Positions 16,089-24,521 of a stretch of DNA of 64,000 nucleotides are shown piece after piece. A program made the position numbers and the translations under genes. Position 1 is the first letter of the stretch, and the number at the start of each line of letters is the position of its first letter. The stretch is taken from NCBI GenBank assembly GCA_002329075.1, contig DCXR01000080.1:1-64000 (forward strand), in the 5' to 3' direction. The notes under the pieces were generated by a model. The model saw nothing but the letters and a program-made list of their open reading frames with translations. It was not told where the DNA came from and ran no database searches. Origin of the DNA: Candidatus Neomicrothrix sp. UBA2131 (GTDB lineage: Bacteria > Actinomycetota > Acidimicrobiia > Acidimicrobiales > MedAcidi-G1).

Positions 16089-18353
16089 TCACGCCTCCGC
16101 CAGGGCGATGTCGGTCGGTCGGACCGGCACGTGGGTGAGGTCGAGGTCGGTTGCGGCACGGATGGCGGCCACCACTGCCGCCGTCGACGTGATGCTGGGC
16201 GATTCGCCGATCCCCTTGGCGCCGAAGGGCGCACCGGGCTCAGGTTCCTCGACGAGGGCGGCGATCTCGACGGGGGGCATGTCGAGCGCCGTCGGCACCA
16301 GGTAGTCGGTGAACGAGGCATTGCGGATCCGGCCGTCGAGCACCTGGACCTCTTCCATGACGGCGAGGCCGACACCCTGGGCGGCACCGCCCTCGAGTTG
16401 GCCGACGGCCTGGAGCGGGTTGAGGACCCGGCCGACGTCCTGAGAGGTGGTGAGCTCGACCACCTTGACGAGGCCGAGGTCGCGGTCGACGTCGACGATC
16501 GCCCGGTGGGCGGAGAAGGCGAACGACACGTGGGCGTCGCCCTGGCCGTTCTCGTCGAGGGCCGAGGTCGGGGCGTGGTGGAACTCGACCTCGGATTCCA
16601 CGGGCTCTGCGGTCGCTTCGGCCAGGTCGATCTCGAGGCCGCAGGCCAGGCTCATCACCCGCCCGTCGGCCAGGACCAACTCGTCGGGGTCGACCCCGTG
16701 TTCGGCGGCGATGCGGGTGAGGAGCGTGGTGCGGACCTCTTCGCAGGCGGCCTGCACGGCGCCGCCCGACATCCAGGTCTGGCGACTGGCCGAGGTGGAG
16801 CCGGCCGAACCCACCGTGGCGGTCGACGCCGGGGCGAGCACGACATCATCGACGCCGAGGACCTCGCGGGTGATCTGCTGGGCGAGGGTCACGAAGCCCT
16901 GGCCAACTTCGGCGCAGGCACAGGTGACGGTGGCGATGCCGTCCTCGAGTCGGCATATGGCCGAGCTGTAGTCGTCGAACCCCTCGGAGAACAGGAGGTT
17001 CTTGAAGCCCAGGGCGACCGCCTCGCCGCGACGGACGTGTTCGGGGTCGGTGGTGCGGCCGGCACCCCCCGGCAGGGACATCGGATCTGAGGGGAGTGTG
17101 GCGGCGGATGGGTGGTCGGCGCAGGTGCCCAGTACCTCGGCGACCGGTGCGGTACCGGTGATGACCTGGCCGGTGAGCAGGCGGTCACCGGGGGCCAGGA
17201 CGTTCTGCATCCGCAGTTCGACGGGATCCGTGCCGAGGGCGGTGGCCAGGCGGTCCATCTGGGCCTCGTGTCCGATACAGGTCTGGACGGCGCCGAAGCC
17301 GCGCATGGCCCCGCAGGGCGGGTTGTTGGTGCGGACGACCACGCCCTCGATGTCGGCACTCGGGATCCGGTAGGGGCCGGCGGCGAAGCAGGTGGCGTTG
17401 GCGATCACGGCGCTGCTGGACGAGGCGTAGGCGCCACCGTCGAGCAGCAGGCGGGCCTCGACGCGTACCAGGTTCCCTGCCCGGTCGGCATGGTGGCGGT
17501 ACCACATGCGGGCCGGATGCCGATGCACGTGCCCGTGGAACGACTCCTCGCGTGAATAGACCATCTTCACGGGGCGACGGGTGTACAGGGCCAGCAGACA
17601 GAGGTGGACGTGGAGGCTGAGGTCCTCACGGGCGCCGAACGCCCCGCCCACGCCGGCCAGCGTCAGGCGCACGAGGTCGGGTTCGATTCCGAGGCAGGCG
17701 GCGACCTGGTCGCGGTCTCCGTGTAGCCACTGGGTGGCGATGAAGAGGTCGACGCCGCCGTCCTCGGCGGGCACGGCAAGGCCGGATTCGGGCCCGAGGA
17801 ACGCCTGGTCCTGCATGCCCACCTCGTAGGTGCCCTCGACGACGACCTCGCCGACGACGTCCTGGTCACCGTGGCTGAGGTGGATTCGACGGATGAGGTT
17901 GCCGTCGGGATGGATCGGATCAGACGACTCGGCCTTACCGGGGTCGACGAGCGGTGCTGTCAACTCGTAGTCGACGACGATGGCGTCGAGTGCAAGACGG
18001 ACGGCCTCCGGGTGGTCGGCGGCGACGATGGCGACCGGTTCGCCCTCGTATCGCACGACATCGGTTGCCAGCACCGGCTGGTCGACGTGCTCCAGTCCGT
18101 AGTCGGGGTTGCCGGGCACGTCGGTGGCGGTGAGTACGGCGTAGACGCCTGCGACGGCGACCGCCGGTCCGATGTCGATCGACCGTATGCGTGCCGACGG
18201 GTGGGGTGAGCGGAGGGTGCCTCCCCAGAGCATGCGGTCGTGCCAGAGGTCGCTCGAGAACGTGAACGATCCATCGACCTTGGGGATGCCGTCGGGCCGC
18301 GGGGCACTCTCGCCGATACGGGGTGCGCGCTGTTCGATCCGCGTGTCGGTCAT
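16089..18353 (-). CDS. Xanthine dehydrogenase-type molybdopterin-binding subunit (PucD-like)
   Basis: The 754-residue protein is a stand-alone Mo subunit. It opens with PRPDGIPKVDGSFTFSSD, typical of the PucD/CoxL-like group. Mo-pterin loops are GGAFGAREDLS, CGAMRGFGAVQ and the C-terminal FGAKGIGESPS, whose Glu is the catalytic base. Residues such as VGQGFVTLAQQ and SASRQTW match the substrate-side loops. It is encoded immediately after the 2Fe-2S gene (ATGA overlap). With the two preceding genes it forms a three-subunit enzyme like B. subtilis PucC-PucD-PucE. Confidence 0.85.
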   Translation of the reverse strand: MTDTRIEQRAPRIGESAPRPDGIPKVDGSFTFSSDLWHDRMLWGGTLRSPHPSARIRSIDIGPAVAVAGVYAVLTATDVPGNPDYGLEHVDQPVLATDVVRYEGEPVAIVAADHPEAVRLALDAIVVDYELTAPLVDPGKAESSDPIHPDGNLIRRIHLSHGDQDVVGEVVVEGTYEVGMQDQAFLGPESGLAVPAEDGGVDLFIATQWLHGDRDQVAACLGIEPDLVRLTLAGVGGAFGAREDLSLHVHLCLLALYTRRPVKMVYSREESFHGHVHRHPARMWYRHHADRAGNLVRVEARLLLDGGAYASSSSAVIANATCFAAGPYRIPSADIEGVVVRTNNPPCGAMRGFGAVQTCIGHEAQMDRLATALGTDPVELRMQNVLAPGDRLLTGQVITGTAPVAEVLGTCADHPSAATLPSDPMSLPGGAGRTTDPEHVRRGEAVALGFKNLLFSEGFDDYSSAICRLEDGIATVTCACAEVGQGFVTLAQQITREVLGVDDVVLAPASTATVGSAGSTSASRQTWMSGGAVQAACEEVRTTLLTRIAAEHGVDPDELVLADGRVMSLACGLEIDLAEATAEPVESEVEFHHAPTSALDENGQGDAHVSFAFSAHRAIVDVDRDLGLVKVVELTTSQDVGRVLNPLQAVGQLEGGAAQGVGLAVMEEVQVLDGRIRNASFTDYLVPTALDMPPVEIAALVEEPEPGAPFGAKGIGESPSITSTAAVVAAIRAATDLDLTHVPVRPTDIALAEA

Positions 18354-18847
18354 GTGCGACCTCCCCGTCGGATGTCCGCGGCGATCGAGACGGCCTCGAG
18401 GATGCGACCGTAGCCGGTGCAGCGGCAGAGGTTGCCGCTGATGGCCTCCCGGACGGTGAGGTCATCGGGGTCGGAACCGTCGTCGGGCAGGTCGTCGAGC
18501 AGGGTGTCGACGGCCATGAGGAGCCCCGGGGTGCAGAAGCCGCACTGCACGGCGCCGGCCTCGACGAAGGCCCGCTGTACGTCTGCCAGACCGCCTCCGG
18601 GGGCGATGCCCTCGATCGTGGTGATCTCGCGGCCGACCGCTGCGGCGGCAAGCACGAGGCATGAGCAGACCAGCTCGCCGTCGACCTGGACCGAGCAGGA
18701 ACCGCACTCGCCCTCCTCGCATGCATTCTTCGAGCCCGGCAGGCCGAGGCGTTCGCGCAGCACCCAGAGGAGGCTCTCGCCGAGGTAGGCATCGGGGACC
18801 TGATGGTCGCCACCGTTGACCCGCAGCACGTAGGGGTCGGTGCTCAC
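18350..18847 (-). CDS. Xanthine dehydrogenase-type 2Fe-2S subunit (PucE-like)
   Basis: The 165-residue small subunit has eight cluster cysteines in the usual arrangement: CEEGECGSCSV and the later C.C in ELVCSC for the N-terminal cluster, then CGFCTPG and CRCTGYGRI for the second. It passes electrons from the Mo centre to FAD. It starts at GTG 18847 inside the stop of the FAD subunit gene (GTGA) and overlaps the Mo subunit gene by 4 bases. Confidence 0.9.
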   Translation of the reverse strand: MSTDPYVLRVNGGDHQVPDAYLGESLLWVLRERLGLPGSKNACEEGECGSCSVQVDGELVCSCLVLAAAAVGREITTIEGIAPGGGLADVQRAFVEAGAVQCGFCTPGLLMAVDTLLDDLPDDGSDPDDLTVREAISGNLCRCTGYGRILEAVSIAADIRRGGRT

Positions 18848-19698
18848 GGTGCACTTCCCGGGAAGGCCCGCAACAGCGCCCGCCTGGCGAGGACGCCGAC
18901 GGCGTGGCTCCGGTAGGCGGCGGTACCGCGATGGTCATCGATCGGGCGTGCTGCCCCGGCGACCAGTGCGGCAAACCGATCGACGTCGGCAGTGTCGGGC
19001 ACTGAGCCGGTGTCCCAGTCGATGCATCCGCCGACGTGTGCCTCGGCCTCGACGGCACGCAGCGGCACCGGGGACACCGTGCCCAGGCCGACGCGCACGT
19101 TGCGTCCGGAGCGGTCGACCACGAGTGCCAGGGACACGACAGAGATGACCATGGCATTACGGGTGCCGACCTTGAGGAACTCCTGGGGTCCGTCGAGAAC
19201 GGGGACCCGGACCGCTTCGATCAGCTCGCCCGGTTCGAGGGCGTTCTGCTTGACGCCGGTGACGAACCGGCTGATGGGCAGTTGGCGGGTGTCCTGCGAT
19301 GACCGGAGGTCGATGGTGGCGTCGAGGGCCGTGAGCACCGGCAGGGTGTCACCGGCTGGCGAGGACGTGGCGACGTTGCCACCGAGTGTTCCGGCGTTAC
19401 GGATCTGCGGCGAGCCGACGGTGCGGGCGGCCTGGGCGAGTGCGGGCACCAGCGTCGGGATCTCGCCGCGAACCATCTCGGCGTAGGTCAGGCCGGCGCC
19501 GAGCACGAGTTCGTCGCCCTCCCGTCGCCAGCCGCGCAGTTCATCGACCCGGTCGAGGACGACGACATCGTCGAACCTGACCTGTCCCCGGTTGACGCCG
19601 ACCATGAGGTCGGTGCCGCCTGCCAGCAGGAGGGCGTCGGGCCGTTCGGCGAGGGCCGCGCAGGCGTCGTCGACGGTGCGCGCGATGGTCACGGACAT
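18844..19698 (-). CDS. Xanthine dehydrogenase-type FAD-binding subunit (PucC/CoxM-like)
   Basis: The 284-residue protein shows the CO-dehydrogenase flavoprotein motifs AGGTDLMVG (pyrophosphate binding) and RNAGTLGGNVATSSPAGD, with a C-terminal CODH_FAD_C-type domain. It is the first gene of the 16-kb minus-strand operon. An ATG at 19707 would add three residues, but I prefer ATG 19698 because a promoter (TTGACA, 17 bases, CAGCAT) places the -10 hexamer over the upstream ATG and exactly 7 bases before 19698, matching the leaderless geometry used across the window. Confidence 0.85.
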   Translation of the reverse strand: MSVTIARTVDDACAALAERPDALLLAGGTDLMVGVNRGQVRFDDVVVLDRVDELRGWRREGDELVLGAGLTYAEMVRGEIPTLVPALAQAARTVGSPQIRNAGTLGGNVATSSPAGDTLPVLTALDATIDLRSSQDTRQLPISRFVTGVKQNALEPGELIEAVRVPVLDGPQEFLKVGTRNAMVISVVSLALVVDRSGRNVRVGLGTVSPVPLRAVEAEAHVGGCIDWDTGSVPDTADVDRFAALVAGAARPIDDHRGTAAYRSHAVGVLARRALLRAFPGSAP

Positions 19699-19705
19699 GG
19701 CCTCC

Positions 19706-19734
19706 ATGCTGCCGTCATTTCAACAATTTGTCAA
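19706..19734 (-). promoter_or_regulatory. Promoter of the 16-kb minus-strand operon
   Basis: On the minus strand TTGACA (19734-19729) is followed by a 17-base spacer and CAGCAT (19711-19706). The start codon ATG 19698 follows 7 bases later, implying a leaderless mRNA. The -35 overlaps the -35 of the divergent regulator promoter almost base for base. Confidence 0.6.
19719..19734. promoter_or_regulatory. Candidate operator TTCAAC-NN-TTTGTCAA between regulator and operon
   Basis: This is the second copy of the 16-mer found at 763-778. It covers both divergent -35 boxes, so a bound protein would affect both transcripts. The HTH protein encoded at 19764 is the obvious candidate ligand. Confidence 0.5.
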
Positions 19735-19756
19735 CGCGTGCGCCTGAGCCTACGCT
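19728..19756 (+). promoter_or_regulatory. Promoter of the HTH regulator gene
   Basis: TTGTCA (19728-19733), a 17-base spacer and TACGCT (19751-19756) make a good housekeeping promoter. GTG 19764 lies 7 bases beyond the -10, so the message is probably leaderless. Confidence 0.65.
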
Positions 19757-19763
19757 GTGGGGT

Positions 19764-20120
19764 GTGGCGCATCCCCTGCTAGACGCCCTGGGCCCCATGG
19801 CCGACGCGCTCGGTGCCACCCTGCTCGCACCAGACGACCTGAACGAGGCGGACATCCCACTGTTCTGGGACGGTGAGCTCGTCGGCGGCCTACGCCGCCC
19901 CGACCTTCACCACGCCCTCGACCGACTCCTCGAAGCGGCCTCGCAGGAGCTCGGCGTCGCCTGCCCCGACATGGACCGCAACCAGAAGCAGGCAGCCGTC
20001 GCCCTGCTCAGCGGATGGGGGGCATTCACGCTGCGCAAGTCCGTGGAGGACATCGCCGAGGCGCTCGGCGTCAGCCGCTTCACCATCTACAACTACCTGG
20101 AGCGCGCCGAAGATGACTAG
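19764..20120 (+). CDS. Short HTH transcriptional regulator (YheO/DauR-type HTH)
   Basis: The 118-residue protein has a C-terminal helix-turn-helix, VEDIAEALGVSRFTIYNYLE, preceded by a short region (FWDGELVGGLRRPDLHHALD) that recalls the ligand-sensing PAS-like part of YheO/DauR regulators but is much reduced. I chose GTG 19764 rather than the TTG at 19728, because that TTG is the first triplet of the -35 box. It is divergent from the purine/ureide-type operon and most likely controls it and itself through the motif at 19719-19734. Confidence 0.68.
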   Translation: MAHPLLDALGPMADALGATLLAPDDLNEADIPLFWDGELVGGLRRPDLHHALDRLLEAASQELGVACPDMDRNQKQAAVALLSGWGAFTLRKSVEDIAEALGVSRFTIYNYLERAEDD

Positions 20121-20135
20121 TAGGGCCCGCCGGGT

Positions 20136-20141
20136 TACCTT
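20136..20141 (+). promoter_or_regulatory. -10 hexamer TACCTT, 6 bases before the ATG at 20148
   Basis: TACCTT fits TANNNT. It gives the amidase its own leaderless start point although the regulator gene ends only 27 bases upstream. Confidence 0.45.
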
Positions 20142-20147
20142 CCGTCC

Positions 20148-21596
20148 ATGAGCGACTCCCCCACGAACGACGAACTCGCCCGCAAGGACGCCGTCGGCCT
20201 GGCCGACCACATCCGAAGCGGCGACCTCTCCCCCGTCGAGGTGGTCCAGGCCACCATTGACCGGATCGAGCGGCTCGATGGCGACCTCAACGCCGTCATC
20301 CACCGGCACTTCGAGGACGCCCTCGCCCTGGCGGCCTCCCCGGACCTCCCCGACGGGCCGTTCCGCGGCGTGCCGATGCTGCTCAAGGACCTCTGGGCCG
20401 AGGAGGCCGGCCGACCCCACCACGCCGGCATCCAGGCCCTCAAGGACGCCGACCACCACTCGACCATCGACTCCAATATGGTCACCCGCTACAAGGAGGC
20501 GGGCTTCGTCATCGTGGGACGGACCAACACGCCGGAGTTGGGCCTCGTGGCCACCACCGAGTCGCTCGCCTACGGGCCCTGTAGGAATCCGTGGAACACC
20601 GGGTATGGCACCGGCGGATCCTCAGGTGGTGCCGCCGCAGCGGTGGCATCGGGCATGCTCCCCGCCGCCAACGCCAGCGACGGCGGTGGCTCGATCCGCA
20701 TCCCTGCCGCCATGTGCGGCCTCGTCGGCCTCAAGCCCTCACGGGGACGCGTCTCGATGGGTCCGGTCAAGGAGGAGTGGGGTGTCTCGGTCCAGCACGT
20801 GGTGTGCCACACCATGCGCGACTGCGCCGCCATCCTCGACGCCACCGCCATCCCGTTCCTCGGCGACGGAGTCATCGCCCCTGACCACGGCCGCCCATGG
20901 GCCGGGCAGGTGGGCCGCGACCCCGGCAGCCTCCGCATCGGGTTCATGGACCACAGCCCCCGCACCGAGATCCACCCCGACTGCGCCGAGGCGACCCGAC
21001 GCACCGCCTCGATGCTGGAGGGACTCGGGCACGACGTTGAACAGGCCCACCCACCGGCCCTGGAGCAGCTGGACGAACTGGGCTGGGCCTTCAGCGTCAA
21101 CTGGGGCGTTGGAGCCGTCCTGAGCCTCGAGTTCCTCGGCGGTCAACTGGGCCGGGAGGTCACCGAGGACGACGTCGAGCCCGGCACCTGGTTCCTCGCC
21201 GAGCGTGGCCGGGGCGTGTCGGCTGTCGACTATGCGAAGGCGCAGGGGATCATGGGCACCTTCCGCCGCACCATGGCCGAGTGGTGGGAGTCGGGGTTCG
21301 ACCTGCTGGTCACCCCGACGACGGCCCTGCCACCACCCCCGATCGGAGAACTCACCCCCACCGACGACGACCCGATCCGCGGCTCGAAGGGTTCGATGCC
21401 GTACGCCGTGTTCACCTCGCCGTTCAACACCACCGGTCAGCCCGGCATCTCGCTGCCACTCGGATCCTCCGACGGGCTTCCCGTCGGCGTACAACTGGTG
21501 GGTGCCTACGGCCGCGAGGACCTGCTCATCGCCGTCGGATCCCAACTCGAGGCCGAAGCCCGCTGGTCCGAGCAACGGGCCCCGATCCACGCATAG
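20148..21596 (+). CDS. Amidase (amidase-signature family)
   Basis: The 482-residue enzyme has the Ser-cisSer-Lys triad: K80 in PMLLKDLW, the cis-Ser in GTGGSSGGAAAAVASGM (S158/S159) and the nucleophile in SDGGGSIRIPA (S182). Signature-family amidases hydrolyse carboxamides, aryl amides or allophanate-like compounds to acid plus ammonia. It follows the regulator on the plus strand and faces the purine/ureide-type operon, so releasing ammonia from a pathway amide is plausible. Substrate cannot be read from sequence. Confidence 0.85.
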   Translation: MSDSPTNDELARKDAVGLADHIRSGDLSPVEVVQATIDRIERLDGDLNAVIHRHFEDALALAASPDLPDGPFRGVPMLLKDLWAEEAGRPHHAGIQALKDADHHSTIDSNMVTRYKEAGFVIVGRTNTPELGLVATTESLAYGPCRNPWNTGYGTGGSSGGAAAAVASGMLPAANASDGGGSIRIPAAMCGLVGLKPSRGRVSMGPVKEEWGVSVQHVVCHTMRDCAAILDATAIPFLGDGVIAPDHGRPWAGQVGRDPGSLRIGFMDHSPRTEIHPDCAEATRRTASMLEGLGHDVEQAHPPALEQLDELGWAFSVNWGVGAVLSLEFLGGQLGREVTEDDVEPGTWFLAERGRGVSAVDYAKAQGIMGTFRRTMAEWWESGFDLLVTPTTALPPPPIGELTPTDDDPIRGSKGSMPYAVFTSPFNTTGQPGISLPLGSSDGLPVGVQLVGAYGREDLLIAVGSQLEAEARWSEQRAPIHA

Positions 21597-21610
21597 CCCG
21601 GGCACAGCCC

Positions 21611-22162
21611 TCAGGCGTCGAGGACCTGGTGGGCAGCCGTTCCCAATTCGACCACCGGTGGTTCGGTCGACCACGGGAAGTTGATCCACCGCTCGGTGTG
21701 CATCCACACGTACTCGCAGTCGACCACCGACTGGGGCTTCTGGTAGAGCACAGCCGAGCGCACCTCACCGACCCGTTCGAGGGCGCTGTTGCGCACCAGG
21801 TCGAGGGTGTGGCCGGTGTCGGCCACGTCGTCGGCGATCAGGACGCTCGCATCGCCGAGGTCGACCCAGTCGACGTAGGGCGGCAGGATCACCGGCAGGT
21901 CGAGACGCTCGTCGACACCCGTGTAGTACTCGACGTTCATGACGTAGAGGTTCTTCACTGCCAGCGCATAGCCGAGGGACCCGGCCACGAAGAGCCCTCC
22001 CCGGGCGATGGCCAGGATCATGTCGGGCCGATAGCCGTCGTCTGCCACCATTTGTGCGAGTTCGCGTACGGCAACGCCGTACCTCGTCCAGTCCATCTCC
22101 TCGCGTGCGGGTTCTGTCACCTTTGTCGTGCTCCATACCTCGGCTGTGGTGATCCGGGACAT
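21611..22162 (-). CDS. Phosphoribosyltransferase (xanthine/guanine PRTase-like)
   Basis: The 183-residue protein has the PRPP-binding motif VLIADDVADTGHTL and the upstream loop ILAIARGGLFVAG, as in small type I PRTases annotated as xanthine-guanine phosphoribosyltransferases. It would salvage a purine base with PRPP, which fits the purine-related operon nearby, although it lies 18 bases downstream of imuB and may be cotranscribed with it. The start is uncertain: ATG 22162 has a weak GGGG upstream; GTG 22177 and ATG 22096 (MDWTRYGVAV) are alternatives. Confidence 0.75.
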   Translation of the reverse strand: MSRITTAEVWSTTKVTEPAREEMDWTRYGVAVRELAQMVADDGYRPDMILAIARGGLFVAGSLGYALAVKNLYVMNVEYYTGVDERLDLPVILPPYVDWVDLGDASVLIADDVADTGHTLDLVRNSALERVGEVRSAVLYQKPQSVVDCEYVWMHTERWINFPWSTEPPVVELGTAAHQVLDA

Positions 22163-22180
22163 TAGCCCCAGTCGCACGGT

Positions 22181-23770
22181 TCAGTCATAGGTAGCCGCCA
22201 CCCGCCAACGCTCGGCCTCGAGCACCAGAAGCCTGGCCACGCCGTCGCCGACCACCACCTGCAGGCGGACCCGGCGGCGACGGCGGAGCGGATCCCACCA
22301 GCGCTCGTCCACCGGCCACGGACCCGCCCAGGCAGCGACCTGCGCCTTCTCCCCCTCCTCCACCCGGAGCATGGCCGGCGCTGCCGACAGCACCCCGCGG
22401 CCGTCGACCCGGACCGGGCGACCCCGGCCGTCGAGGAGTTCGGCCGGCGGCGGATCGGCATGGACCGCCGCCGGGGAGGGTGGTGGCAGCACCCCCGGCC
22501 AGGGCGGGGCATCGGCCGGCGGGGCGTCGACTCGGCCGACCTCCCCCACCCCACCCGTCAGGGGAACCAGGACCAGCTGGTCCGCCGGGTCGCGCCCACC
22601 CCGCCACTCGGGCAGCCGCACCGACCCCTCGCCCAGCAGGCCCACCACCCGGGCGAGGGCCCGGGCCGCCCGCTCGTCGGCCGCCGTTGCCCCGCCCCAG
22701 AACCCCGCCTGGCGGCCGGTGGCCGGCACCACCTCGTCGGGCAGCAGGGCAAGGCGCACCAGCCCGGCGGTGGGCCGGATCGCCGGCGGGCCGTGCAGCC
22801 AGCCCTCCATCTGCCAGCGGACCCGGTCGGCCAGGGCCGATGCCCCGAGCACCCCCTCGTCACGCCAGCAGCGGGCCAGCCGCTCGCCGTGTTCGGTCTC
22901 GGCCTCGACCACCACCCGGGTGCAGGCCAGGCCCCGGCCCCGCAGGTCGTCGTGGAGTTGCTCGGCCAGGGCCCGGGCGGCGAAGGCGACCCGGTCGATC
23001 CTGTCGACCGGCGGGTCCAGGTCGACCGCCACGGCCAGGTCGAGCGGCGGGCGACGGACCTGCGGTGGGGTCCCGTCGAGGCCGGCGGCCAGTCGGTGGA
23101 CGGCCTGCCCCTCGGCCCCGAAGCGCCCGACCACGTCGGTCGCCGACAGGGCGGCGAAGGCCCCGAGGGTGGTGAGGCCCAGCCGAACCAGCACGTCGGC
23201 CAGGTCTGGGCGGCCCAGCACCCCGACCGGCTGGGGGGCGAGGAATGCCGGACTGCCACCGGCCGGCACCACGACCGCCCCCGCGATGCCGGCGCCCGCC
23301 GCCCGTGCCGCCAGGTCGGCGGCGAACCGGCCGTCGGCGACCCCCAGGCGACAGCCCGGGTGGGCGGGGCCGACGGCGGCGTCGAGCGCCGCCTCGACCA
23401 CCTCGGCGGTGCGGGCCAGCAGCGCCGCCTCACCGCCGAGCAGCCGCAACGGCCCCCGGACCCCGAAGGCGCAGACCCCGGGCCGGGACACCTCCACCCA
23501 CGGGGTCACGTCCTCGAGGGCGACGACCACCGGTTCGAAGCGTCGGGCCTCCGTCGCCTCGTCGCGCTCGAGGACGGCCACCTCGGGGCAGCGCCCCTGG
23601 GCCTCGCGGCGGCGCTGCCCGCGGACCACTCCGGCGGCCCGGGCCGCCCCCGAGGCCGCGGCCACCCGGCCGGCGGCCAGCACGAGCGCCGGCTCGCCGG
23701 ACGCCACCCCGAGGGCGGTCAGGGACCAGTCGGGGCAGCGGACGACCAGGGTGCGGGGACCGGAGTTCAC
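22181..23770 (-). CDS. imuB: ImuB-like Y-family polymerase homolog (mutagenesis protein)
   Basis: The 529-residue protein opens VNSGPRTLVVRCPDW, the ImuB version of the Y-family start in which the metal-binding acidic residues of active polymerases are replaced. Fingers, palm and little-finger-like regions follow (VAALERGLGLTTLGAF-like HhH region near 180, then a long C-terminal tail ending in RRRRVRLQVVVGDGVARLLVLE). ImuB tethers the error-prone polymerase ImuC/DnaE2 to the beta clamp in SOS mutagenesis. GTG 23770 overlaps the imuA' stop (GTGA). No imuC/dnaE2 lies in the window. Confidence 0.82.
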   Translation of the reverse strand: MNSGPRTLVVRCPDWSLTALGVASGEPALVLAAGRVAAASGAARAAGVVRGQRRREAQGRCPEVAVLERDEATEARRFEPVVVALEDVTPWVEVSRPGVCAFGVRGPLRLLGGEAALLARTAEVVEAALDAAVGPAHPGCRLGVADGRFAADLAARAAGAGIAGAVVVPAGGSPAFLAPQPVGVLGRPDLADVLVRLGLTTLGAFAALSATDVVGRFGAEGQAVHRLAAGLDGTPPQVRRPPLDLAVAVDLDPPVDRIDRVAFAARALAEQLHDDLRGRGLACTRVVVEAETEHGERLARCWRDEGVLGASALADRVRWQMEGWLHGPPAIRPTAGLVRLALLPDEVVPATGRQAGFWGGATAADERAARALARVVGLLGEGSVRLPEWRGGRDPADQLVLVPLTGGVGEVGRVDAPPADAPPWPGVLPPPSPAAVHADPPPAELLDGRGRPVRVDGRGVLSAAPAMLRVEEGEKAQVAAWAGPWPVDERWWDPLRRRRRVRLQVVVGDGVARLLVLEAERWRVAATYD

Positions 23771-24489
23771 GGAAGGGAGGGAACTCCCCGGGCGTCCGGG
23801 AGCAGCAGCAACACCCGGCGCTCCCGGGCGTTGCGCCCCCGGCCGGTGGCGACGACCTCGGCCCGTCGACACCGCAGACGTCCGTAGCCGTCCTCGGGCC
23901 CCTCCCAGGTGGCGCCGCCCAGGGCCAGTTCGAGGTCGGGACGATCGGGCCACGGGGCGTCCCCGATCCGGATCACCACCGAGCCCCGCTCGCGGGCCCG
24001 GGCGGCCAGGCGTCGGGCGTCGGCGGCCCGGACCTGCCGGCGGGGGGCGACCAGCACCAGGTCGAGACCACCGACGAGGGCGGACACCACGGCCCCCCAC
24101 TGTCGCGATGCCGTCGGGCCGGACAGGTCGACCACGGCCAGGCGGGCGAGGGCCACCCCGACCTCGGCCGCTGCGGCGAGGCCGAGGTCCGGGTCGCCGA
24201 CCACCGCCGCCCACGAGCCGGTGGCGGTGGCCTCGGCGATCAGGGTGAGGGCGAGGGAGCGGGCTCCGGGACCGGCCACCCCGACGGTGCTCCCCCGCCG
24301 CAGGCCGTCGGGCAGCAGGTCGGCCAGGGCCGGGGACACCGGCAGGGTGCGCTCGCCGGCCGGGGCCCCCGTACGGGCACGGCGGGCCGCCTCGGCGAGG
24401 GAGTGCGGGTGGGAGCGCCGGGCGGGAGCAGGCCCCTCGGCCGACGGGTTGTCGGGAAGCGTGGATGCGTGGCCGGCCGGCAGTCCCAT
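23767..24489 (-). CDS. ImuA'-like RecA-fold mutagenesis protein
   Basis: The 240-residue protein has a RecA-like core (LPDGLRRGSTVGVAGPGARSLAL, then VLVAPRRQVRAADARRL) with a degenerate P-loop, as in actinobacterial ImuA'. It is the first gene of a two-gene SOS cassette. The frame extends to an ATG at 24507, but that codon lies inside the LexA box. I chose ATG 24489 because a promoter (TTGCCA, 17 bases, GATACT) puts the -10 hexamer 6 bases before it. Expected role: partner of ImuB in translesion mutagenesis. Confidence 0.75.
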   Translation of the reverse strand: MGLPAGHASTLPDNPSAEGPAPARRSHPHSLAEAARRARTGAPAGERTLPVSPALADLLPDGLRRGSTVGVAGPGARSLALTLIAEATATGSWAAVVGDPDLGLAAAAEVGVALARLAVVDLSGPTASRQWGAVVSALVGGLDLVLVAPRRQVRAADARRLAARARERGSVVIRIGDAPWPDRPDLELALGGATWEGPEDGYGRLRCRRAEVVATGRGRNARERRVLLLLPDARGVPSLP

Positions 24490-24493
24490 TCCA

Positions 24494-24521
24494 CCAGTAT
24501 CGAACATATGTTCGATACTGG
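24494..24521. promoter_or_regulatory. LexA SOS box within a 28-bp perfect palindrome
   Basis: TCGAACATATGTTCGA (24500-24515) is a perfect actinobacterial SOS box (TCGAAC-N4-GTTCGA). The dyad extends without a mismatch to 28 bases. It fills the spacer between the -35 and -10 of the imuA' promoter and covers the -10, so LexA would block RNA polymerase. Confidence 0.92.

Noticed and set aside
19728..19763. TTG 19728 as start of the HTH regulator
   Set aside because: The TTG is part of the -35 box, so it would not be in the transcript.
24490..24507. ATG 24507 as the imuA' start
   Set aside because: It lies inside the LexA box and upstream of the expected transcription start.
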